Assembly (NCBI RefSeq): GCF_003001675.1
Contig: NZ_PVYW01000007.1
Location: 264,322-328,321, forward strand
Origin: Cohnella sp. SGD-V74
GTDB lineage: Bacteria > Bacillota > Bacilli > Paenibacillales > Paenibacillaceae
Reading direction: 5' to 3'
DNA length: 64,000 bases
Positions 7,502 to 16,783 of this stretch are shown here, one piece after another; position 1 is the first letter of the stretch; each line of letters begins with the position of its first letter. The position numbers and the translations under genes were made by a program. The notes beneath the pieces are model-generated. The model saw only the letters and a program-made list of their open reading frames with translations, was not told where the DNA came from and did no database searches.

Positions 7502-10000
7502 TTGATCAGAGGGTTTCGCAGAAGATTGGGGGCATTAGTGGTGGTTGCAAGCATGGTTTGCAGCCTCGTCGGTATAGCGCCGACGGAGGCGGAGGCGTCG
7601 GGAGTCGCCTATTACGTCGACAACGTCGGCGGCAATGACAGCAATGACGGCATGAGCCCGGGAGCGGCGTGGCAGTCGCTGGACAAAGTGAATGCCACGA
7701 CGTTCAGTCCCGGAGACCGAATTTTGTTCAAGGCGGACGGGATTTGGAATGGCAGGCTGTGGCCCAAAGGCTCGGGAGCGGACGGGAGTCCGATCGTGAT
7801 CGATATGTACGGCTCCGGCAGCAAGCCTCTAATCGCGGGGGTCACGTCGGAACTGGAAGCCGTATATCTGAAAAACCAGCAGTATTGGGAAATCAACAAC
7901 CTGGAGATTACGAATCGATCGACGCTGCCATTCGACCGCAATTGGCAAAACCCGCGGGGACAGCGCAGGGGCGTCTACGTCCTGAACGAAGAGGCCGGCA
8001 TTTTGAACCACATTCAACTGAAAAATCTGAACATTCACGATGTGGACGGCGCGTACACGACGCGCTCGGGAGGCATTATTTTCGATTCGGTCGGATCGGT
8101 TACGCCAAGTGCTTTTCGCGGCATTTTGATCGACGGCAACGTCCTGACCGATGTCGACGCTTACGGGATTTATATCGGGTCCAACTGCATTCTGCGCTAC
8201 GGGATGAGCGATCTATGGCCTTGGGTGCCGAAGCCTTACGGGCCGTGGACGCCGTCCACCGACGTGGTCATTTCCAACAATACCGTGATCAGGGCGGCTA
8301 CGGGCGGTATTGCCTGGAACGTGACCGACGGAGCTGTTGTCGAGCGCAACACGGTTCAGCAAGCGACCTATTTGGCCACCAACGCGGCGATCTGGTGGGC
8401 TTACGCGGACAACAATCTCGTGCAGTTCAACGAGTCCTTCGAGACCGTCAACGGTGAAGAGGACGGGCATGGATTCGACGTGGATGCAGGCAACATCGGC
8501 TCTATCGTCCAGTACAATTACAGCCATAATAACGCCGGAGGCTTCATGCTGTACGTAAACGACACGTACTACACGGTCGATACGGTCGTGCGCTACAACG
8601 TCAGCCAGAACGACAAGAAGAGCATTTTCCGGTACAGCGGCTCGATCAGAAATGTCACGAACCACAATAATACCGTCTATGTCGGAGCCGCATCGGGCAA
8701 TCCGGTCATGAGCGACTATTTTACTAAAGCTTCGGGCGCTCCGACGAACATCCGCAACTACAACAACGCTTACTACAGCGTCGGGGACAAGGGCTGGAAC
8801 CTGACCGGCCAGATGTTCGATTACAATGCGTATTTCGGCGGGAAGACGCTGGTCGCCTCCGATCCGCACAAGGTCACGGCCAATCCGAACTTCGTGAGCC
8901 CCGGAAGCGGAGGCGTCGGCATGAACACAGTGGACGGCTACAAGCTGCAAGCGGGCTCTCCGCTGATTGGAGCGGGCATCCCCATCGCGGATCACGGAGG
9001 CCGAGACTATTATGGCAACGCGCTGTACAACGGGGATCCCGACATCGGCGCTCACGAATACGAGGGCGTTGTGCCGCCTGCTACCAACAAAGCGGCGGTT
9101 CCGTATCCGCGGATTCCGCAATCGCCGGCAGGCAATCTCGCTCCGCGCGCTTCGGTCAGCACGACGTTCGCGTCGTTGAACGCAACGACGGCTGTTATCG
9201 CCAACATCAACGACCGTTTCTACGAGTACGCCTGGTCCAGCAACCAATCGCCGACGTTCCCGAACTACATTACGCTCGACTTTGGGGCTGAAGCGGTGAC
9301 GGCCGATACGTTGAGACTGAACACAAGGTTCGGTCAAGGGCAGGGCATTACGAACTTCGATCTGGAGGTATTCGACGGATCGTCGTGGGTGCCTGTGCAG
9401 ACCAACATAGCGCTGAGCTGGAGCTCCAACACGAGCGACGACGAGATCAAGTCGGTCGGCTTCGCGGAGACGACGTTCTCCAAGCTCAGGCTGAAAGTAA
9501 ACAACGGCAACCGCCAATGGGGCAATATCGCGGTGAACGAGCTGGAGCTGTTCAAGTCGCCGATCGCCGCGCCGGTCAATGCCGCGCTTGGCGCAACGGC
9601 CGGCACGACGTTCCCGACGGGCAGCGCCGGCGCGATCTCCACGATCAGCGACGGCAAAACTTCCACGTCGTGGGCCAGTTCGACGTCCATTGCGTTCCCT
9701 CAGTATATCTCGCTTGATTTCGGCGGCAGCTTCGTCACGACGGGCAGAATCAGCCTGTTCACCCATTTCGGGATCGGGCAAGGCATTACGAACGTCGACG
9801 TCGAATATTTCGACGGCTCGAGCTGGACGATGGCGGCGTCGAACGTCCCGATCACCTGGTCGCTGAACAACAGCACGGTGGAGGAGAGGGAGATCGCCTT
9901 CAGTCCGGTCACCGCCGGGGCGATCCGCCTGAAGGTGAACAACGGCAATCGCCAATGGGGCAATATCGCGCTGAACGAGCTTCGGGTCTGGTCGGATTGA
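7502..10000 (+). CDS. Secreted right-handed beta-helix protein with two C-terminal discoidin-like repeats
   Basis: An 832-residue exported protein. TTG 7502 behind GGAGAGGG (7486-7493) gives a clean signal peptide (RGFRRR, hydrophobic run, AEA-SG cleavage); ATG 7484 lies on the ribosome site itself. Residues ~35-530 are Asn/Gly/Val-rich with many NNTV/NNxV turns, typical of parallel beta-helix polysaccharide lyases and related hydrolases. Residues ~545-685 and ~693-832 are two paralogous ~140-residue domains, both ending near LKVNNGNRQWGNIA-NEL, resembling F5/8 type C carbohydrate-binding modules. It probably attacks or binds the polysaccharide whose fragments the upstream importer takes in. 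The catalytic residues could not be assigned. Confidence 0.85.
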   Translation: MIRGFRRRLGALVVVASMVCSLVGIAPTEAEASGVAYYVDNVGGNDSNDGMSPGAAWQSLDKVNATTFSPGDRILFKADGIWNGRLWPKGSGADGSPIVIDMYGSGSKPLIAGVTSELEAVYLKNQQYWEINNLEITNRSTLPFDRNWQNPRGQRRGVYVLNEEAGILNHIQLKNLNIHDVDGAYTTRSGGIIFDSVGSVTPSAFRGILIDGNVLTDVDAYGIYIGSNCILRYGMSDLWPWVPKPYGPWTPSTDVVISNNTVIRAATGGIAWNVTDGAVVERNTVQQATYLATNAAIWWAYADNNLVQFNESFETVNGEEDGHGFDVDAGNIGSIVQYNYSHNNAGGFMLYVNDTYYTVDTVVRYNVSQNDKKSIFRYSGSIRNVTNHNNTVYVGAASGNPVMSDYFTKASGAPTNIRNYNNAYYSVGDKGWNLTGQMFDYNAYFGGKTLVASDPHKVTANPNFVSPGSGGVGMNTVDGYKLQAGSPLIGAGIPIADHGGRDYYGNALYNGDPDIGAHEYEGVVPPATNKAAVPYPRIPQSPAGNLAPRASVSTTFASLNATTAVIANINDRFYEYAWSSNQSPTFPNYITLDFGAEAVTADTLRLNTRFGQGQGITNFDLEVFDGSSWVPVQTNIALSWSSNTSDDEIKSVGFAETTFSKLRLKVNNGNRQWGNIAVNELELFKSPIAAPVNAALGATAGTTFPTGSAGAISTISDGKTSTSWASSTSIAFPQYISLDFGGSFVTTGRISLFTHFGIGQGITNVDVEYFDGSSWTMAASNVPITWSLNNSTVEEREIAFSPVTAGAIRLKVNNGNRQWGNIALNELRVWSD

Positions 10001-10030
10001 CGGAGCCGCGGCGGCATTAACAAGCAAGTT

Positions 10031-10075
10031 AACTCTTGGGAGTCGTTCTCTATGAACGCTCCCGAGAGTTTTTTT
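10031..10075 (+). terminator. Rho-independent terminator
   Basis: AACTCTTGGGAG and CTCCCGAGAGTT form a 12-bp arm pair, extended by an inner CGTTC/GAACG helix, followed by a run of seven T. It closes the carbohydrate operon 30 bp after the beta-helix gene. Confidence 0.9.
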
Positions 10076-10083
10076 ACATTGGC

Positions 10084-10375
10084 GTGTCCGTGCCGATAGA
10101 ACCGTCACGCGTGCTTATCCTCCGCCGCCGCCCCATGTCCGCGCCGATAGAACCGCCGTGCGTGCTCCCTCCGCCGCCGTCCCATGTCCGTGCGGATAGA
10201 ACCGCCGCGCGTGCTTATCCTCCGCCGCCGACCCATGTCCGCGCCGATAGAACCGCCGCGCGTGCTTATCCTCCGCCGCCGACCCATTTCCGCGCCGATA
10301 GAACCGCCGCGCGTGCTTATCGTCCTCCGCCGTCCCATGTCCGCGCCGATAGAACCGCGACGCGTGCTTGTTCCC
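10084..10375 (+). repeat. 51-bp tandem repeat array, about six copies
   Basis: The landmark GATAGAACC recurs at 10095, 10146, 10195, 10246, 10297 and 10348, giving spacings of 51, 49, 51, 51 and 51 bp. Each unit is very GC-rich and ends in a CATGTCCG-like segment. One unit is 2 bp short, so no reading frame is kept across the array; that argues for non-coding DNA despite an open frame on both strands. It lies between a terminator and the next operon. Confidence 0.9.
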
Positions 10376-10729
10376 CGCTAACATGGATGGAGAGGGCCAT
10401 GGTGTGCTTTCCTGTCATGCAATTAATGTTATGTATAATTACACATAAGTGACGCAATAGCGTGAGGAATCGCTCTAAAGCCTTGCTCCAAACCACTTTC
10501 ATTGCAAAACAACAACTATCCCCATCTCCTTCTCGTCATGAAATCCCAAACATATTCCTCATTGTGTTATTTATATTGACATGTAATTCGCGCGGTGATA
10601 GCTTATAGGCAAGAGGTTTAACTAAATAATAAAACGATTAATTATTCGATTAAAAACGGCCGTCGAGTCGCTTCGCACCGCATCGCATCGATGTCTCGAA
10701 AACAAAACAAGCAAAGTGGTGAGTTCTCA
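10376..10729. other. AT-rich intergenic leader before the ABC/monooxygenase cassette
   Basis: No gene is evident. The stretch drops sharply in GC compared with both sides. TTGACA at 10576-10581 could be a -35 element, with a poor -10 (TAGCTT) 17 bp later. An imperfect palindrome (TTATGTATAATTACACATAA region, ~10429-10448) and an AT-rich inverted repeat (AATAAT...ATTATT, ~10626-10648) are possible regulator sites, for example for the TetR protein of the cassette. An ATG at 10691 lacks a ribosome site. Confidence 0.4.
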
Positions 10730-11509
10730 ATGACCTACATTAGCGTAAACCAGGTTTCCAAGAAGTTCCGGCGCCGGGGGCAGGTGACGGAAGCGCTGCG
10801 GGACATCGCGATCCATCTGGAGGAAGGGACGTTCGTCAGCCTGATCGGACCGAGCGGCTGCGGCAAGTCGACGCTGCTGCGGATCATCGGCGGATTGGAG
10901 ACGGCCGACGAAGGGGAAGTGCTCGTGGAGGGCGTCGCCCCTCTCGAGGCGCAATCGCATAAACGGTTCGGATTCGTGCCGCAAGCTCCCGCTTTGTTCC
11001 CGTGGCGAACGATTCTGGAAAATATGAGACTTCCCTTCGAAGTGAATCGCAAGGGAGGCCGACAGACCCCGGAGCAGACGGAGGAAGCGAAGGAACTGCT
11101 CCACTCGGTGGGCTTAGGCGACTTCCTGAACGCTTATCCGAAGGAGCTGTCCGGAGGAATGCAGCAGCGAGTCGGCATTGTCCGCGCTTTCGCCTCGGGA
11201 GCGCCGATCCTCCTGATGGATGAGCCGTTCTCGGCGCTTGACGAAATCACCCGCGAGAGAATCCGCTATCAGTTGATGGAAATCTGGGATTCGCACAAGA
11301 AGACGGTCGTTTTCGTAACGCACAGCATCAGAGAGGCGGTGTTTCTATCGGACAAAGTGGTGGTCATGTCAAGCAGGCCGGGCAGGGTGACCGAGATCGT
11401 CGATATCGAGCTTCCGAGACCTCGCCGCCATGAGTTGGAAGAGACGGAGGAGTACTTGCGGTACGTGCACCACATCAAAGGGTTATTACGCGAAAGGTGG
11501 GAGCATTGA
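10730..11509 (+). CDS. ABC transporter ATP-binding protein, SsuB/TauB/ThiZ type
   Basis: A 259-residue ATPase with Walker A GPSGCGKST, signature LSGGMQQRVGIVRAF, Walker B ILLMDEPFSALDE and H-loop FVTHS. It energises uptake through the adjacent permease. The family serves nitrate, alkanesulfonates, taurine and thiamine-pyrimidine precursors, so sequence alone does not name the substrate. The start is ATG 10730 behind AGTGGTGAG; the upstream ATG 10691 has no ribosome site. First gene of a ten-gene same-strand cassette. Confidence 0.93.
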   Translation: MTYISVNQVSKKFRRRGQVTEALRDIAIHLEEGTFVSLIGPSGCGKSTLLRIIGGLETADEGEVLVEGVAPLEAQSHKRFGFVPQAPALFPWRTILENMRLPFEVNRKGGRQTPEQTEEAKELLHSVGLGDFLNAYPKELSGGMQQRVGIVRAFASGAPILLMDEPFSALDEITRERIRYQLMEIWDSHKKTVVFVTHSIREAVFLSDKVVVMSSRPGRVTEIVDIELPRPRRHELEETEEYLRYVHHIKGLLRERWEH

Positions 11510-11510
11510 A

Positions 11511-12368
11511 ATGACAACACAGCAAAACGCAATCGACAACGCAGCGGCTTCATCCCGAATCCGGGAGACGGGAATCGGATGGCACAAGGCGCTTGGAGCG
11601 GCAAGGCGGCTTGGCGGTTACGGGTATCCCGCATTGGCTTTCGTGCTGCTGTTCGGCGGCTGGGAGCTGGCCGTGCGGCTATTCCGCATCAATCCGCTGA
11701 CGCTTCCTGCGCCATCCGGCATTCTGAACGCGCTGTTCTCCGATTTCTCGTTTTATCTGGATCATGCCGGAGTCACGCTGTACGAGGCGATCGTCGGCTT
11801 CGTCATCGGCTCGGCGCTGGCCTTGATCGGCGGAGTGCTCATGGCGCATTCCCCGGCATTGGAGCGGATGCTGCTGCCGATCGCAGTTCTGGCCAACGTC
11901 ACCCCGATCGTCGCCATTGCGCCGCTGCTGATCATCTGGTTCGGCTTCGGCTCGTTTCCGAAAATGCTCATCGCGGCCATCATCACCTTTTTCCCGATGC
12001 TCGTGAACTCGATTACAGGCTTCCGCTCGATCGACCAGAACAACTACGAATATTTGCGCTCCCTGCATGCCAGCAAAGCGGAAATCTTCTTTAAGCTTCG
12101 TCTTCCCAACAGCTTGCCTTACTTGTTTTCCGCCTCGAAAACGTGCATCACCCTGAGCGTCATCGGAGCGGTCGTCGCCGAATGGAGCGGCGCGGACAAA
12201 GGGCTGGGCAATCTGGTCATGGTGTTCAGCAACTACATGCAGATCGAGAAGATGTTCGCGGCGATCGCCATGCTGGCGGCCATGGGCATTGTGCTGACGG
12301 CGGTCATCCGCATCGTGGAGCAGCGCGCGCTGTACTGGCACAGCTCGACCCAGACTCGCGAGGGATAA
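11511..12368 (+). CDS. ABC transporter permease, SsuC/TauC/ThiX type
   Basis: A 285-residue membrane protein with about six helices and an EAA-like loop (EYLRSLHASKAEIFFKLRLPNSLP). Its ATG follows the ATPase stop by one base, with AAGGTGGGAG upstream, so the two are translated together. It forms the homodimeric channel of the importer. The N-terminal ~40 residues are polar and variable. Confidence 0.92.
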   Translation: MTTQQNAIDNAAASSRIRETGIGWHKALGAARRLGGYGYPALAFVLLFGGWELAVRLFRINPLTLPAPSGILNALFSDFSFYLDHAGVTLYEAIVGFVIGSALALIGGVLMAHSPALERMLLPIAVLANVTPIVAIAPLLIIWFGFGSFPKMLIAAIITFFPMLVNSITGFRSIDQNNYEYLRSLHASKAEIFFKLRLPNSLPYLFSASKTCITLSVIGAVVAEWSGADKGLGNLVMVFSNYMQIEKMFAAIAMLAAMGIVLTAVIRIVEQRALYWHSSTQTREG

Positions 12369-12439
12369 GGAACGTCTGAAACGAATCCAAGGCAATTCGG
12401 CAAGATCCCATAACAGAGACGAGATAGGAGAATGAGACC

Positions 12440-13594
12440 ATGCTGACGAGAAAAAAAGGAATGGCGGCTATGTCGATGTTGACGGTGATTGCGATGGCGC
12501 TTGCGGGGTGCGGAGGGGGAGAGGCCAAGCCGGCGAACAGTCCGGCCCCGTCGTCTGCGGCTCCGTCGCCGTCCGAGCCGGCGAGCCCGTCGGCCGCCGA
12601 GTCCGGCGGAGCTTCGGGCGGGATCGATTGGGAGGCGCGCAAAGCGGCGAATCAGGCCGCGGGGGAAATTCTGTATTCGACCGGGTACTATTTCGCAGCC
12701 TCTTCTCCCGACGTTCAGGCGGTCATGGCCGACGAGCTCGGCTACTTCGAACAGTTGGGGCTCAGCGTCCGCGTGCAGCCCGGACTCGACTCGCAAGGCA
12801 TGAAGTTTCTGGCCGCCGGACAAGCGCAGATTTCCAGCGCCGGCAACCCGAGTCTGGTCATCACCTCGGTGGACAGCGGAGCGGAGGTCAAGGGGGTGGC
12901 GACGTTCGGTTCCGTCGGCGTGAACGCTTTGATGGTATTGGAGGATTCGGACATCCACACTCCGAAGGATCTCATCGGCAAGACGCTCGGCTACAAGGGC
13001 GCGATTCCGTCCTGGGTCACCACGATGCTGGCCTCCGAAGGCGTCACCCGCGATCAGTTCAAGGCGGTGTCGGTCGGCTACGATCCGCGCATTCTGGACG
13101 GCAAGAAGCTGGACGCCCTGACCGTCTATAAGACGAACGAACCTTATATTATGGAGAAGGCGGGCATTAAGACGCGTCTGATCGATCCGGGCGACTTCGG
13201 AGCGGAAACCTCGTTCGGCGTCGTCGCCGTGAACGCGCAGTTCGCCGCCGAGCATCCGACCGCAATCGAAGATTTCCTGCGGGCGCTGTCCAAGGCGCAT
13301 CAGTACGCGCTGGAGCATCCGGAGGAGACGTTGAAGGTGCTGGAAGCCCGCTCGACATCGGGCTACGACCTGGAATCGGAGACGAATCGCTGGGCGGTGG
13401 AGCGCGAGCTCGTACAGGACAATCTGCATGAGGGGCACGGCGTCGCCTGGCAGTCGGACGAACAATGGCAGCGGGAAATGGATATGCTGGTGAACGCGGA
13501 AGTAATCAAGGGACCGATTCCGCTCGACAAAGTCATGGACAATTCGTACATCGAAGCGATCTACGAGGGAGCGGAACTGATCTGGCCCGAATGA
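12440..13594 (+). CDS. NMT1/THI5-like substrate-binding lipoprotein
   Basis: A 384-residue lipoprotein: signal peptide with lipobox ALAGC (Cys24), a Pro/Ser/Ala linker to about residue 68, then the two-lobed SsuA/ThiY/NMT1 fold (SSPDVQAVMADELGYFEQLG, FLAAGQAQISSAGNPS, LIGKTLGYKGA). It should bind the small substrate outside the cell. The family covers sulfonates, formylamino-pyrimidine and riboflavin-like ligands. AGGAG at 12426-12430 is 9 bases before the ATG. Its partners downstream (RutA-, RutB- and RutF-like) argue for a nitrogen heterocycle rather than a sulfonate (inference). Confidence 0.9.
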   Translation: MLTRKKGMAAMSMLTVIAMALAGCGGGEAKPANSPAPSSAAPSPSEPASPSAAESGGASGGIDWEARKAANQAAGEILYSTGYYFAASSPDVQAVMADELGYFEQLGLSVRVQPGLDSQGMKFLAAGQAQISSAGNPSLVITSVDSGAEVKGVATFGSVGVNALMVLEDSDIHTPKDLIGKTLGYKGAIPSWVTTMLASEGVTRDQFKAVSVGYDPRILDGKKLDALTVYKTNEPYIMEKAGIKTRLIDPGDFGAETSFGVVAVNAQFAAEHPTAIEDFLRALSKAHQYALEHPEETLKVLEARSTSGYDLESETNRWAVERELVQDNLHEGHGVAWQSDEQWQREMDMLVNAEVIKGPIPLDKVMDNSYIEAIYEGAELIWPE

Positions 13595-13638
13595 CGCGCG
13601 ATGGATCCCAACATTAATGAAGATGGAGTGATGATGCA

Positions 13639-14703
13639 ATGAGCGGCAGCGTGGATTACAACAAGATCGATTTTGGCGTATTTCTTCCGATTACGAACGG
13701 AGGCTGGATCATCTCGGATACGACTCCGAAAATATACGGCAGCTACGAGCAGAACCGCAGCGCGGCCATTCTCGCGGAAGAGCTGGGGCTGGACTTCATT
13801 ATGTCGATGGCGAAGTGGAGAGGCTACGGCGGCCGCACGAACCACTGGGGCACCTCGCTGGAATCGATGACGATGATGGCGGGACTGGCTGAGGCGACGA
13901 AAAAAGTGAAGGTGTACGCCACCGTCCATACGCTGCTGTACCACCCGGCAGTCGCAGCGAAAATGTTCGCGACGCTGGATCAGATCAGCAACGGACGCGT
14001 CGGCATGAACGTCGTATCAGGCTCCTACTCGAAGGAATTTTCCCAGATGGGCATGTGGCCGGAGCACCTCGATCACGGCGCGCGCTACGATCTCGCCAAG
14101 GAGTGGATGCAGGTCGTCAAGAAGCTGTGGTCTGAGGATCGGGTTAATCACGAGGGACAATATTTTCAATTGAAAGACTGCATGTCGAATCCGAAGCCGG
14201 TGCAAAATCCGCGGCCGTCGATCATCTGCGCAGGCGCGTCCGACAAGGGGCTGAGCTTCACGATCGATGAAGGAGACGCCTGCTTCGTAGGAGGCAAGGA
14301 CGTGCAGGAAATCGCCAAGGTCAGCGCCAGAGCGAAGGAGATTGCCAAGGATCGCAACAAGACGATCAAGACGTACGCCATGTTCGGCATCTATCCGGGG
14401 GAAACCGAGGAGGAGGCGAACGCCAAAATCCAGCTTTATCAGGAAGGGGCGGACCGCGAAGCGATCATGGGCCTGATGGAGAGCTACGGTCTGGCGGTCG
14501 ACGGCAGCGAGTCCTCGATCTCGGCGAGAGCGAGAACGGCGCTGATGTCGCAGCCGATCTCCGGCACGGCGGAAGCCATTACCGCTCAAATCCGTGAGAT
14601 CATCGAAACCGCGAATCTCGACGGCATGATGCTGACGTTCCCGGATTACGACGCCGACATGCGGTTCTTCGGGGAGCGCGTGCTGCCTGGATTGCGGGGA
14701 TAA
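13639..14703 (+). CDS. RutA-like flavin-dependent monooxygenase (LLM class)
   Basis: A 354-residue luciferase-like TIM-barrel monooxygenase. From memory of Escherichia coli RutA, matching stretches include FGVFLPI-NGGW, LGLDFIMSMAKWRGYGG, LESMTMMAGLA, VYATVHTL, IICAGASDKG, an NDCR/KDCM segment, a GETEEEA stretch and MMLTFPDYD near the end. RutA adds oxygen to uracil with reduced FMN and opens the ring, using flavin-N5-oxide chemistry shared with DszA and HcbA1. A flavin reductase and an FMN reductase are encoded downstream to supply FMNH2. Substrate could be a pyrimidine, a thiamine- or flavin-derived heterocycle or a sulfone; the first is favoured by neighbours. Confidence 0.85.
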   Translation: MSGSVDYNKIDFGVFLPITNGGWIISDTTPKIYGSYEQNRSAAILAEELGLDFIMSMAKWRGYGGRTNHWGTSLESMTMMAGLAEATKKVKVYATVHTLLYHPAVAAKMFATLDQISNGRVGMNVVSGSYSKEFSQMGMWPEHLDHGARYDLAKEWMQVVKKLWSEDRVNHEGQYFQLKDCMSNPKPVQNPRPSIICAGASDKGLSFTIDEGDACFVGGKDVQEIAKVSARAKEIAKDRNKTIKTYAMFGIYPGETEEEANAKIQLYQEGADREAIMGLMESYGLAVDGSESSISARARTALMSQPISGTAEAITAQIREIIETANLDGMMLTFPDYDADMRFFGERVLPGLRG

Positions 14704-14807
14704 GCGGGAAGCGCGCAGGAACGCCGAAGGTTGCTGGAATGGACGTTGGAAGGAATGTCGGAAGAACGTTGGAAAGACGAAAATAGGCGGCTAAGGAGGC
14801 GCGATAG

Positions 14808-15437
14808 ATGCGTACGGTACCGAATGAGGGAATCGCCTTGGTGCTGGTGGACGTGCAGAACGACTTCTGCGCCGCCGACGGCAAATCGGCGGAATGGGGA
14901 GCCGACCTGTCCGGGGTCGACCCCGCTGTCGACCGGATCGAGGAGTTGATCGCCTCTGCAAGAGCGGCGGGGATTCCGATTATTTTCGTCGCGCTGATCA
15001 CGGAGTCGGAGACCGATTCTCCCGCCATGAAGGAGTGGTACGTCCGGCAGGGGCAAGATCCCGAAGGCGTGGCGATATGCAGGAAGTCGACCCCGGGGGC
15101 GGAGTATTATCGGATCTCCCCTTTGCCGGGGGACATCGAAGTGGCGAAACAGCGGTACAGCGGCTTCGTCGGAACAAATCTGGAGCTGGCGCTCAAGAGC
15201 AACGGCATCCGCAAGCTGCTCGTCGCGGGGGTTACGACGGAATGCTGCGTGGAATCTACCGTCAGGGACGCTTTTATGCGGGACTACGAGTGTTTCGTTG
15301 CATCCGACGCCTGCACGGCGTACGAGGCCGACGTTCACGAGGCTTCATTGAAAGGGATGGCGCTTAACTTTGCCACGATCGTTACGACACAACAGGTTGT
15401 CCGAAGCTGGGCGCCTTTAATGGAGGTCAGGCCATGA
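14808..15437 (+). CDS. Isochorismatase-family cysteine hydrolase, RutB-like
   Basis: A 209-residue hydrolase with the family triad visible: Asp15 in LVDVQNDF, Lys114 in AKQRYSGF and Cys147 in TTECCVES. The Lys segment RYSGF and the Cys segment CVEST-RD match what is known of RutB, which hydrolyses the ureidoacrylate peracid made by RutA. It would therefore release carbamate or ammonia from the ring-opened product. Strong ribosome site AAGGAGGCG before ATG 14808. The preceding 104-bp gap holds no gene. It overlaps the next gene by four bases (ATGA). Confidence 0.85.
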   Translation: MRTVPNEGIALVLVDVQNDFCAADGKSAEWGADLSGVDPAVDRIEELIASARAAGIPIIFVALITESETDSPAMKEWYVRQGQDPEGVAICRKSTPGAEYYRISPLPGDIEVAKQRYSGFVGTNLELALKSNGIRKLLVAGVTTECCVESTVRDAFMRDYECFVASDACTAYEADVHEASLKGMALNFATIVTTQQVVRSWAPLMEVRP

Positions 15438-16753
15438 TTACGATTCATCCCGGCGGCAAGGCGACGGAAGCGGAAATCCGGGACGTCGCCGACCGGATCC
15501 GCGCCGCGATCGACAGGCAGGAACTGATCGATCTGATTCTGGAATTGGGCAATATTCGCTCTCTGGCGGGTTACGAGAAAGAGGCCGGGGACTTCGTATA
15601 CGATTGGATGAAGCGGGAAGCTTTTTCCCCGAAGAAGGTCGGAATGGTTCCGGACCGCTTTAACGTCATTGGCGAATACGGCGGGCAGAACCCGACGCAG
15701 GGCAAGAATCTGCTGTTCACCAGCCATCTGGATACCGAATCGCCCCAATATAACGATCTCGACAAGCTGAAGTACCGTCCGGGATCGGTCGACAAGCCGG
15801 AATGGCTTCAGGCGAGCCTGAAGGACGGCGTCTTCTCCGGCAGGCCGGTGGAGAACGACAGAGGGCCGATGGCCTGCTTCCTGATCGGGGCCAAGGCGCT
15901 GAAGCAAACCGGCCTGCCAATGGCCGGCTCGCTCTACCTGACGGCCTGTCCGGCGGAGATCGGTCCGGAGCACGTGGAGGAATTCCAAGGCCCGCAGTTT
16001 CTGGGCAAGGAAATCGGCGCGCAGTTCATGATGACGCACGGAGGTGTGGCGCCGGACTTCGCTATTGCGGCTGAAGGAACGGATTTCGGAATTTCCTGGG
16101 TGTCGTGCGGACATGCGAACTTCCGCATCAATATCTATGGAGAGGATGTTTTCACGCCGTTGCTGGAGCATCCGGAGGAGCTGCGCAGGCACCCGAGCGC
16201 GCTCGTGAAGGTGGCGCCGCTCATCGAAGCGCTGCAGAAGTGGTGCGTCGAGTTCGAGAAGAACAACATCTACCATTCTCCCGGCGGGACGGCGGTGCCG
16301 AAAACCCAGATCGGAGCCATTCGCGGCGGAGACCCTCATCTGATGGGCGGGGGGAGCGAGGTGTGCTCGGTGTACTTGGGAGCGACGCTGACTCCCGTTC
16401 AATCGATCGCCGACGTGCAGCGTTCGTTGGAAGCGCTGATGGAGAAGGAGGGCTTCGAAGGCAAGGTGGAGCCGGTCGTTTACCGTCAAGGCTTCGAGGC
16501 GGACGCCGAGCGGGTCGGGGGTCTGAAGCGGTCGATCAGCCGCTCCAGCGAGTCGGCGGGCAAAGGCGAGACGCCGCAGGGCCACTACATTTATTCGAGC
16601 ATGTGGCGCGATCATAACGTGTTCAATATGTATCACATCCCGGCGGTTACCTACGGGCCGAGAAGATTCGCCCCGACGGTGGACGACATGGTGGACGCGG
16701 CGGTCATCTACGCGACGACGGCTTGGCTGATCTGCAACGATATGGAGGGATAA
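15434..16753 (+). CDS. M20-family metallo-amidohydrolase
   Basis: A 439-residue protein of the ArgE/DapE/CPG2 fold. Visible metal-site motifs are HLDT (first His/Asp), ENDRGP (bridging Asp), the AEIGPE glutamate region and EGTDFG. Lid-domain sequence lies between about residues 205 and 330. The ATGA overlap with the RutB-like gene indicates translational coupling and a shared pathway. Known relatives in similar settings hydrolyse N-carbamoyl or N-formyl amides (for example YlmB in thiamine-pyrimidine salvage), which would suit a second hydrolytic step. A plain peptidase role is possible but less likely here. Confidence 0.83.
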   Translation: MITIHPGGKATEAEIRDVADRIRAAIDRQELIDLILELGNIRSLAGYEKEAGDFVYDWMKREAFSPKKVGMVPDRFNVIGEYGGQNPTQGKNLLFTSHLDTESPQYNDLDKLKYRPGSVDKPEWLQASLKDGVFSGRPVENDRGPMACFLIGAKALKQTGLPMAGSLYLTACPAEIGPEHVEEFQGPQFLGKEIGAQFMMTHGGVAPDFAIAAEGTDFGISWVSCGHANFRINIYGEDVFTPLLEHPEELRRHPSALVKVAPLIEALQKWCVEFEKNNIYHSPGGTAVPKTQIGAIRGGDPHLMGGGSEVCSVYLGATLTPVQSIADVQRSLEALMEKEGFEGKVEPVVYRQGFEADAERVGGLKRSISRSSESAGKGETPQGHYIYSSMWRDHNVFNMYHIPAVTYGPRRFAPTVDDMVDAAVIYATTAWLICNDMEG

Positions 16754-16783
16754 GCTTTCATTTTGCCCGGGGAGGGACTAAAA

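Noticed and set aside
10036..10452. Repeat-containing protein encoded by the 51-bp array
   Set aside because: One unit is 49 bp, so the frame shifts within the array; no ribosome site and it begins in a terminator.
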